NCBI GenBank assembly: GCA_002399505.1
Contig: DHDT01000013.1
Location: forward strand, 7,736-13,187
DNA from: Caryophanales bacterium UBA4869
GTDB lineage: Bacteria > Bacillota_I > Bacilli_A > RFN20 > CAG-288
Direction: 5' to 3'
DNA: 5,452 nt
How positions within the stretch are numbered: the first letter of the stretch is position 1; each line of letters begins with the position of its first letter. The notes below the pieces were generated by a model. The model was not told the origin of the DNA. It worked only from the letters and a program-made list of their open reading frames with translations, and searched no databases. Position numbers and translations under genes: made by a program. This document shows, piece by piece, positions 1 to 5,102 of this stretch.

Positions 1-396
1 ATCGGTTCCAGAAAGCAGACAAAAGTAGTCAAGATCATCTCTGAAATATCATTTAAAGGCTCCGAAAGCGTAAAACCAACTTCTATTGAGGGAATGATAG
101 TTCAAGATGCCGATCGTCTCGATGCCATCGGCGCTATCGGCATTGCCAGAGCCTTCGCCTATGGAGGTGCTCACGGCCGAAAGATCTATGATCCCAAAGA
201 GACAGTGAATAAGGATCAGACATTTGAAGAATACAAAAACAACAAGACCTCAACCATCGCTCACTTCTATGAAAAGCTTCTCCTTCTGAAAGACATGATG
301 AATACCAAAGAAGGCAAGCGTCTGGCCAAGGTCAGAAATGATTTCATGCAAAGGTTCTTAAATGAATTTTATAAAGAAGTAAAAGAAGATAGCTAA
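1..396 (+). CDS. HD-domain phosphohydrolase (YedJ-like), C-terminal part
   Basis: The frame is open from the left edge to a TAA at 394-396, giving 131 visible residues. The start lies outside the window, and the internal ATG at 94 falls in the middle of the conserved region, so it is not the start. The stretch [16 protein letters not shown] (residues 35-50) is characteristic of YedJ-type HD-superfamily hydrolases; its first Asp is the likely last metal ligand of the H...HD...D set, and the histidine ligands would be upstream. The rest fits the family's helical C-terminus: an [12 protein letters not shown] loop, then a helix with [14 protein letters not shown] and a closing [13 protein letters not shown]. 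Family members have roughly 210-230 residues, so about 85-100 are missing. They are metal-dependent phosphohydrolases, probably cytoplasmic, with substrate unknown here. The next gene follows after 31 nt on the same strand. Family assignment is firm; specific activity is not. Confidence 0.85.
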   Translation: MGSRKQTKVVKIISEISFKGSESVKPTSIEGMIVQDADRLDAIGAIGIARAFAYGGAHGRKIYDPKETVNKDQTFEEYKNNKTSTIAHFYEKLLLLKDMMNTKEGKRLAKVRNDFMQRFLNEFYKEVKEDS

Positions 397-427
397 TAGA
401 GATTATTTCTACTAAAATATATAAGTT

Positions 428-895
428 ATGCAAAACAATAAAGAAAAAATCTTAATATCCGCCTGTCTTCTAGGACAGAAAGTCCGTTATGACGGCGATT
501 CAAAACCCGTCAGGGGAATCATGGAACTGACAAAGTTCTATGACCTGATTCCCATGTGCCCGGAATTATCGGGAGGATTGAAAATACCTCGCGCGCCAAG
601 TGAAATCATCGGTGATAAAGTCATGAGCAAAAACGGTCGTGATGTCACTGATAATTATAATGCCGGCGCCTACTGGGCCTCTTCTATCTGCCGTCTATAC
701 AACGTAAAACTGGCTGTCTTAAAGCAAAGATCTCCAAGCTGCGGTTCCAAAGTGATTCACGACGGTTCCTTCACCGACAAGGTGATACCGGGAAAGGGAA
801 TCACTGTCAGAAAGCTTGAGAAGATGGGTGTCAAAGTAATCGATGAAGATGAAGCCCTTGCGCTAATTGAAGAATTGAAATCAAAAGGAGAATAA
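428..895 (+). CDS. DUF523 protein, TudS-like putative Fe-S desulfidase
   Basis: This 155-residue protein is a complete single-domain DUF523 member. It shows the family hallmarks SACLLGQKVRYDG (residues 11-23), CPE (44-46), the PRAPSE loop (54-59) and RSPSCGS (101-107), ending in a KMGVKVIDEDE strand-helix. C13, C44 and C105 sit where three cysteines hold a [4Fe-4S] cluster in the characterised family member TudS, which removes sulfur from thiouracil; longer relatives (RudS, with an added DUF1722) desulfurate 4-thiouridine in tRNA. All three cysteines are present, so a cluster is likely. The substrate (free thiouracil, thiouridine or other) is inference. The ATG at 428 starts just before the conserved strand, as is usual, and no other start is available, yet no Shine-Dalgarno sequence precedes it. 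The 3' end encodes the ribosome binding site of the next gene, whose ATG lies 1 nt after the stop. Cytoplasmic; no signal peptide. Confidence 0.88.
   Translation: MQNNKEKILISACLLGQKVRYDGDSKPVRGIMELTKFYDLIPMCPELSGGLKIPRAPSEIIGDKVMSKNGRDVTDNYNAGAYWASSICRLYNVKLAVLKQRSPSCGSKVIHDGSFTDKVIPGKGITVRKLEKMGVKVIDEDEALALIEELKSKGE
884..890 (+). promoter_or_regulatory. Shine-Dalgarno site of the DUF3137 gene
   Basis: AAAGGAG lies 6 nt before the ATG at 897 and inside the last codons of the DUF523 gene, so translation of the two genes is closely linked. It is the strongest ribosome binding site in this operon. Confidence 0.85.
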
Positions 896-896
896 C

Positions 897-2186
897 ATGC
901 TTCAAGTATCATTCGCTAATGAGATTAAGAACAAAAAAGAAATAAGAGACCGTCTCTCCGCCATCATGAATGATCCTAGTATTCTCGCTGCCCAAAATGA
1001 GCTGACTGCCAAGAAAAAGAAGCAGAGTCTCATCGCCTTCCTAGCTCCGACTGGTTTAGGAATCTTTGTCGGAATGATCTTAGCTATTCAAACCGGGCTC
1101 AACGGAGACGGATTCGGAGCTTTCATGTTATTCCTCTTCGCCCTTATTGCCGGTCTTGTCCTGGGCGGATTTGCCGTCATTGGCGTAAAAGCTAAGAGAA
1201 AAGCGGATTTTGCCGCTATTCTCGCTCCGTATATTGTTAAGACAATCTACGGTGATAATGCCATCTATGAAAGAAAGAACGGCTTTTCGAGACAGTATCT
1301 CGACGGACTTGACGCCTTCCCTGTCAACGATCTTAAAGAAGAAGATTTCATCAAAGGCGAATATAACGGAGTTCCCTGCAGCTGCTGCGACGTTCTTTCC
1401 ACTCATGAAGAGACTCATTCTGACGGCAAGAACACAACTACGACCACGGTCACTGACTTCAGCGGCTCGGTCTTCTCTTTCAAATTCAACAAGAACGTCG
1501 ACACCAAGATTCTTGTCACTGAAGGATTTTCCTTCTTCCGAGGCAAGGGCATTGAATTTGAAAGCATCGAATTCAACAAGATGTTCAAGACTTATTGCAA
1601 CGACGATCACACCGCCTTCTATATCATCACTCCTCAGTTAGAAGAGGGAATGATCAACATCAACAAATCAGTAGCCGGCGGCATCTCCTTTATCTTCAGA
1701 GGAGAGGAACTGGTAGTTATCATCTCCGGAAGAACAACCACTTTTGACGTCAATCCCAAAGCCTCTTTGAATACCAACGTCAATATCATCGTCGATGCCA
1801 TCATTCCTATGGCCTATATCAACGAAGTCATGAAGCTGGATCAGAAGTTCTCTCTCACCGAAGAAGACATCGCCAGAATAGAAGCCAAGCAGAAAGCCAA
1901 AATCAACAAGGGTCTGGCTGCTTCCGGTGCATCTTCCGCTAAGACAGATACAAAGACTACTTCTAATGTCTCTGATTCCAAGACTGAAGAGATTCTCAAC
2001 AAGGTGGTCGACAAACTTGAAGGAAACGAAGACGGCACCGACCTGATGTCATCAACTGATTCCAGTTTAGAAAAACAACAGCAGATCGAAGATAAGTTCG
2101 ATCAGAAAATCTCTGAGTTGGAGAAGCAGGCTGACAGTCAGTCTTCTTATACAGCCGATGATGTAACTGGCAAATCAAGCAAATAA
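897..2186 (+). CDS. DUF3137 domain membrane protein
   Basis: The protein has 429 residues. A charged N-terminal helix (about 1-43) is followed by two hydrophobic segments (about 44-67 and 73-97) joined by a short loop, giving a hairpin of two membrane helices. Residues about 105-312 match the DUF3137 pattern: a DLKEEDFIKGEYNGV strand, an FSGSVFSFKFNKN strand, FESIEFNKMFKTYCND, YIITPQLEEGM and a final ISGRTTTFDV strand. From about 320 on, the tail is Ser/Thr/Lys/Glu-rich, probably disordered, with a possible coiled coil near 385-412. Both ends of the polypeptide are probably on the cytoplasmic side, given the lysines on either side of the hairpin; this is inference. The family has no established function. 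An odd point is the cysteine cluster PCSCCD (160-165), followed by H170 and H174, where the family usually has a hydrophobic strand. A good ribosome binding site fixes the start; the stop overlaps the next start by one base. Confidence 0.85.
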   Translation: MLQVSFANEIKNKKEIRDRLSAIMNDPSILAAQNELTAKKKKQSLIAFLAPTGLGIFVGMILAIQTGLNGDGFGAFMLFLFALIAGLVLGGFAVIGVKAKRKADFAAILAPYIVKTIYGDNAIYERKNGFSRQYLDGLDAFPVNDLKEEDFIKGEYNGVPCSCCDVLSTHEETHSDGKNTTTTTVTDFSGSVFSFKFNKNVDTKILVTEGFSFFRGKGIEFESIEFNKMFKTYCNDDHTAFYIITPQLEEGMININKSVAGGISFIFRGEELVVIISGRTTTFDVNPKASLNTNVNIIVDAIIPMAYINEVMKLDQKFSLTEEDIARIEAKQKAKINKGLAASGASSAKTDTKTTSNVSDSKTEEILNKVVDKLEGNEDGTDLMSSTDSSLEKQQQIEDKFDQKISELEKQADSQSSYTADDVTGKSSK

Positions 2187-3172
2187 TGAAAACCTTTAAA
2201 ATTGCCGGCATCGAATTAAAAAACAGATATGTTCAGGCTCCTTTAGCCGGTTTTACCGACTACAGCATGAGAAGAATAGCTGCTGAAAAAGGCGCATCCT
2301 TAGTCTATAGCGAGATGGAGTCAGCTGAAGCCCTCAACTTCAACAGCGAAGCAACACTAGAAGATCTGAAAACTACTTTTACCGACCGAAAATATGAACC
2401 TGAGACTAAACTGGCTCTACAGATTTTCGGTGGAAAAAAGGATTCTGTCCTTCATTCGATTCCTCTTTTTGAAAAGAACGCCTCTTATGATTTCCTCGAT
2501 TTCAATTGCGGATGTCCCGTACCCAAAGTAATAAAGCAGCATGCCGGATCCTATTGGATGATGAGACAGGATGAATTGATCGATCTTCTCAAAGACATGG
2601 TGAAAATATCAAACAAACCTGTCATCCTCAAAATTCGTATCGGTTTCAATAAAGTCATCGAGATGGTTCCTTTATGCAAGAGAATAGAAGAAGCCGGTGT
2701 AGAGGCAATTGCAATCCACGGAAGAACTAAGACACAGGGCTTCCAAGGCCAAGTCAACTATGACATCATCAAAGACGTGAAAAAGAACGTCTCCATCCCG
2801 ATTATCGTCAATGGTGCAATCGATGAAACAAACTGCGAGCAGATATTAGAAGAAACCGGAACAGACGCGGCCATGATCGGACAGCGAGCTATCGGCTATC
2901 CTAAAGTCTTCGAAGACCTTATCAGAACAGAAAACGGTGAAAAACTAAGACCAACAACTCTGGATTCTCAGATTGACGACTTAAAGAAACACCTAGAATA
3001 TATTTTTGCCGCCAAAGACGAAAAGTCCGCTTCTGATATCATGAGAAGCATATCAGTCAGATATCTGAAGGGACTGGATGACACCAGACAGTACCGCATG
3101 CAATTAGTGCACTGTCAGAGCTTAGATGCATACCTTTCCATACTGAAAAGTATGCAGAGTGAGCAAAACTAA
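2186..3172 (+). CDS. dus: tRNA-dihydrouridine synthase (Dus family)
   Basis: This 328-residue FMN enzyme reduces specific uridines in tRNA to dihydrouridine using NADPH. The TIM-barrel motifs appear in order: APLAGFTD (18-25, FMN phosphate side), SEM (42-44), LQIFGG (78-83), DFNCGCPVPKV (105-115) with catalytic acid C110, LKIRIG (148-153) with K149, IHGRTKTQGFQG (177-188), NGAI (209-212) and MIGQRAIGYP (230-239). A helical C-terminal domain (about 255-328) would contact tRNA. Length is typical. Which uridines are modified cannot be told from sequence. Two deviations are visible: GQRA where most homologues have GRGA or GRAA near the FMN phosphate, and AGSYWMMR after the catalytic loop where AG(S/A)xLL is common. 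The start ATG shares its A with the stop of the preceding gene (TAATG) and has no Shine-Dalgarno of its own, which points to coupled reinitiation. Confidence 0.93.
   Translation: MKTFKIAGIELKNRYVQAPLAGFTDYSMRRIAAEKGASLVYSEMESAEALNFNSEATLEDLKTTFTDRKYEPETKLALQIFGGKKDSVLHSIPLFEKNASYDFLDFNCGCPVPKVIKQHAGSYWMMRQDELIDLLKDMVKISNKPVILKIRIGFNKVIEMVPLCKRIEEAGVEAIAIHGRTKTQGFQGQVNYDIIKDVKKNVSIPIIVNGAIDETNCEQILEETGTDAAMIGQRAIGYPKVFEDLIRTENGEKLRPTTLDSQIDDLKKHLEYIFAAKDEKSASDIMRSISVRYLKGLDDTRQYRMQLVHCQSLDAYLSILKSMQSEQN
3127..3156 (+). repeat. Alternative small hairpins at the dus 3' end
   Basis: Two inverted repeats share one right arm. TGCATAC (3127-3133) pairs with GTATGCA (3150-3156), and CATACT (3139-3144) pairs with AGTATG (3149-3154) around a GAAA loop. 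Both are perfect and mutually exclusive. There is no T tract after them, so they are not an intrinsic terminator, and the sequence also encodes the Dus C-terminus. Any function is unproven. Confidence 0.35.
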
Positions 3173-3178
3173 TATAAT
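3173..3178 (+). promoter_or_regulatory. Candidate -10 box for the regulator-kinase pair
   Basis: A perfect TATAAT begins directly after the dus stop codon. At 16-17 nt upstream there are only weak -35 matches (for example TATGCA, 3151-3156) and there is no TGn extension. If it is used, transcription would begin near 3185 and give a leader of about 60 nt containing the TTGCAG repeats and the dyad described separately. The A/T-rich gap makes a chance match possible. Confidence 0.35.
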
Positions 3179-3189
3179 AATTGCTTATT

Positions 3190-3209
3190 TTGCAGTTTAT
3201 TAATTGCAG
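3190..3209 (+). repeat. TTGCAG direct repeats, possible operator
   Basis: TTGCAG occurs at 3190-3195 and 3204-3209, a 14-nt period, with a partial TTGC at 3181-3184. They lie just downstream of the TATAAT box, where a DeoR-type repressor controlling its own operon could bind. Repeat geometry is seen; the operator role is inference. Confidence 0.25.
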
Positions 3210-3238
3210 GGACAACTCTTTTGTCTTATGATAATTAA
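3200..3238 (+). promoter_or_regulatory. Dyad in the leader of the DeoR-family gene
   Basis: An inner perfect inverted repeat GACAA (3211-3215) / TTGTC (3221-3225) with a 5-nt loop is flanked by an outer pair TTAATT (3200-3205) / AATTAA (3233-3238). The two pairs have centres within one base of each other. The outer right arm runs into the ribosome binding site at 3236-3240. It could be an operator for the repressor or an RNA hairpin limiting its translation. The arms are short and A/T-rich, so chance is not excluded. Confidence 0.3.
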
Positions 3239-3240
3239 GG
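3236..3240 (+). promoter_or_regulatory. Shine-Dalgarno site that sets the regulator start at 3249
   Basis: TAAGG lies 8 nt before the ATG at 3249. The in-frame alternatives, TTG at 3204 and ATG at 3228, have no such site, and the residues they would add are not part of the DeoR fold. Confidence 0.65.
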
Positions 3241-3248
3241 TAAATAAC

Positions 3249-4043
3249 ATGAGTTCAAAAGAAAGAGATGATGAGATCCTCCGTCTGTTAGAGGAAAGCC
3301 CATCGCAGTTTGTCGCCGTCGAGTCTTTGGCGCAGTATTTTAAGACGTCTGAATCCACAATCAGACGTGATTTACAGCGTCTTGGAGCTCAACATCAGAT
3401 TCTCCGTGTCCACGGAGGTGCTGCGTCGCTTCACTTCTCAGGCAACTTCAAATTCGAAAGACTTGATAAGGAATATCTGGAAAGAGAAAGAACCGAACCG
3501 GAAGTAAAGCAGTATATTGCCAAAAGAGCGGCTCAGTTCATCAAAGAAGGCAGCTGCATCTATCTTGATGCTTCCACAACCGTTGCCAGCATGATCAGTT
3601 TCTTCCCTAATTATAAAAACACTTATTATGTGACGAATTCCCCTCTGCTCGCACAGAAACTGGCTGAAAGAAATCTGACCTGTTATGTGACAGGAGGAGA
3701 ACTTAAGCTTACGACCAACGCCTTCATAGGAAGTTTCGTCTTAGACTTCATAAGCCGTTTCAACTTCGATGTGGGTTTCTTCGGAACTAACGGCATCCAT
3801 CCTCAGACCAAATTCACCACTCCTGATCCTCAGGAATGTTCTATCAAAGCTGCCGCTATCGCCAAGTCTTATGAAGTATTCATTCTCGCTGACCACACCA
3901 AGTTTGATAACATATCAACTGCTACCTTCAGTGATTTCAGCAAGCCGACCTTGATCACTGACAAGGTTGACGAAAAATATCGTTCCTTAGTTAAAACTAT
4001 TCAGGTCGATATTCCTCAAAGCGTCTTAAAAGGAGAAAACTAA
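3249..4043 (+). CDS. DeoR/GlpR-family transcriptional regulator (FruR-like)
   Basis: Starting at 3249 the protein has 264 residues, close to the family's usual 250-260. The N-terminal winged helix-turn-helix (about 5-60) ends in the recognition helix SESTIRRDLQRL (34-45) and the RVHGGA wing (53-58). The C-terminal DeoR sensor domain, which binds a phosphorylated sugar, carries YLDASTTV (105-112), VTNS (128-131), TGGEL (148-152), FFGTNGI (177-183), TTPDPQECSIK (190-200) and ADHTKFD (214-220). DASTT replaces the commoner DxGTT, a tolerated variant at the phosphate loop. Such proteins usually repress sugar operons until the sugar phosphate appears. The kinase gene begins 4 nt downstream, so the likely effector is that kinase's substrate or a related sugar phosphate, as in fruR-fruK operons. 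Autoregulation through the leader repeats is plausible. The family is certain; the effector is inferred. Confidence 0.92.
   Translation: MSSKERDDEILRLLEESPSQFVAVESLAQYFKTSESTIRRDLQRLGAQHQILRVHGGAASLHFSGNFKFERLDKEYLERERTEPEVKQYIAKRAAQFIKEGSCIYLDASTTVASMISFFPNYKNTYYVTNSPLLAQKLAERNLTCYVTGGELKLTTNAFIGSFVLDFISRFNFDVGFFGTNGIHPQTKFTTPDPQECSIKAAAIAKSYEVFILADHTKFDNISTATFSDFSKPTLITDKVDEKYRSLVKTIQVDIPQSVLKGEN
4031..4035 (+). promoter_or_regulatory. Shine-Dalgarno site of the PfkB-family kinase gene
   Basis: AGGAG sits within the last codons of the regulator gene, 12 nt before the ATG at 4048. The spacing is longer than ideal, but no nearer site exists and no better in-frame start is available. Confidence 0.7.
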
Positions 4044-4047
4044 TAAC

Positions 4048-4977
4048 ATGATTTATTCATTGACTATCGCACCCTGCATCGATTACAGCCTAAATATGGG
4101 AGATAAGGATATCAGAGTCGGAGGCGTCAACCGTCCTTCCTCAGATGGCTTTTCAGTCGGCGGCAAGGGAATCACTGTTTCCCGTATGCTCAACAACCTC
4201 AAAGTAAAGAACACTCCTATCATTGCCATAGGCGGAGATATCGGAAATCAGATCAAAGACATCATCGACCGTGAATTCGACAAAGTCGTCTACTTGAAGA
4301 CTGAGACTGTATCCCGTGTTGACATCATGATCACCGGACCTAACGAAGATACCAGATTTGATCCCTCTGCCCCTAAGGTCACATCCCGCGGATTAGACAA
4401 GATGAAGGCTTTCTTATGCAAGAATCTCAAAGAGGGAGACATCGTCATTCTTTCCGGTTCCTTAGGACAGGAAAAGAAGACTCTCTACGCTGACATCATG
4501 AAAGAATGCTGCGGCGACAAAGATGTCTTTGTATTCTTAGACACTGTCGATGAAGCTTTGACTTCAGCCCTTCCTTATCATCCTTTCATGATCAAACCCA
4601 ATGATGAAGAATTAGGTGATCTCTTAGGAAAGAAGATGATAACCAAAGAAGATATCCTATCAGGCGGAGAAGAACTCAAGAAGATGGGTCCCCGTTCTGT
4701 CATGGTCACCATGGGAAGAAAAGGCGCCTACTACTTCTCAGAAGATGGCCATATCTATCATTGTTCCAATGCAACTGGCATTCAAATCTCGGCAGTCGGT
4801 GCCGGTGACTCCTCAATTGCCGGTTTCATCAAGGGACTCTCCGAAGGAAAGAGCATCGAAGATACTCTCAAGTATTCGATGGCCGCAGGCGGTGCCACTG
4901 CCTTCTCACCTCACTTAGGTTCTTATCGTCTCTGGAAGTCTCTCCTGCCTCAGATTGTCGTAACTAAGATCAAGTAA
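4048..4977 (+). CDS. PfkB-family hexose kinase, 1-phosphofructokinase-like
   Basis: This 309-residue ribokinase-fold enzyme has the length and order of the FruK/LacC/Pfk-2 group, which phosphorylate fructose-1-P, tagatose-6-P or fructose-6-P with ATP. Visible motifs are TIAPCIDYSL (6-15) with substrate Asp D12, VGGKGITVSRML (37-48), R90 in a TVSRVDIMI strand (87-95), SGSLG (136-140), IKPNDEELG (182-190) for Mg-ATP, and the anion-hole motif VGAGDSSIAGF (250-260) with catalytic base D254. The catalytic machinery is intact. Several substrate-side positions differ from the usual consensus: TLNPAxD has lost its Asn, GKGxN has Thr at 43, SGSLPxG is SGSLGQE, and (S/T)RxNxK is SRVDIM. Placement behind a DeoR regulator suggests fructose-1-phosphate, but these changes leave the substrate open. 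No PTS gene follows; a strong terminator lies 18 nt after the stop. Cytoplasmic. Confidence 0.85.
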   Translation: MIYSLTIAPCIDYSLNMGDKDIRVGGVNRPSSDGFSVGGKGITVSRMLNNLKVKNTPIIAIGGDIGNQIKDIIDREFDKVVYLKTETVSRVDIMITGPNEDTRFDPSAPKVTSRGLDKMKAFLCKNLKEGDIVILSGSLGQEKKTLYADIMKECCGDKDVFVFLDTVDEALTSALPYHPFMIKPNDEELGDLLGKKMITKEDILSGGEELKKMGPRSVMVTMGRKGAYYFSEDGHIYHCSNATGIQISAVGAGDSSIAGFIKGLSEGKSIEDTLKYSMAAGGATAFSPHLGSYRLWKSLLPQIVVTKIK

Positions 4978-4995
4978 TTTAAGACAAAACTCAAT

Positions 4996-5041
4996 CAATA
5001 AAAAGATGTCGAAATCAAAAGAAATCGACATCTTTTTATTG
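4996..5041. terminator. Bidirectional intrinsic terminator
   Basis: A perfect 17-bp inverted repeat, 4996-5012 against 5025-5041, encloses a 12-nt A-rich loop. The top of the stem is GATGTCGA/TCGACATC. The lower stem is A-rich on the left and T-rich on the right (TTTTTATT), so each strand's RNA gets a hairpin followed by a U tract. It lies 18 nt past the kinase stop on the plus strand and about 60 nt past the stop of the convergent minus-strand gene, and probably serves both. Confidence 0.9.
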
Positions 5042-5102
5042 TTTAAAAACAACTCTGGATTTTTAAAAAAATTCTATTACTTATAGCTCAAGAAAATAGG
5101 AA

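Noticed and set aside
94..396. A short complete gene starting at ATG 94
   Set aside because: The reading frame continues upstream to position 1 and the ATG lies within the conserved HD-family segment.
1128..1610. Minus-strand open frame of 160 codons within the DUF3137 gene
   Set aside because: It lies antisense within a gene whose family is recognised; its translation is low in recognisable motifs and it has no ribosome binding site context. It is a codon-usage shadow.
1210..1641. Plus-strand open frame of 143 codons in another frame of the DUF3137 gene
   Set aside because: The Ser/Thr/Arg-rich translation with no domain pattern is typical of an out-of-frame reading of the real gene.
1841..2211. 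Small minus-strand open frames at the end of the DUF3137 gene
   Set aside because: They overlap the real gene fully and show no family features.
3204..3232. Promoter with TTGCAG (-35) and TATGAT (-10) at 17-nt spacing
   Set aside because: Transcription would start at about 3239, inside the Shine-Dalgarno sequence, which would remove the site that makes the ATG at 3249 convincing.
3204..3248. TTG (3204) or ATG (3228) as start of the DeoR-family regulator
   Set aside because: Neither has a ribosome binding site, the extra residues are hydrophobic and not part of the HTH domain, and the ATG at 3249 has TAAGG at good spacing.
5051..5080. A/T-rich near-palindrome after the terminator
   Set aside because: It is only runs of A and T with poor pairing and no G/C core; no function can be supported.
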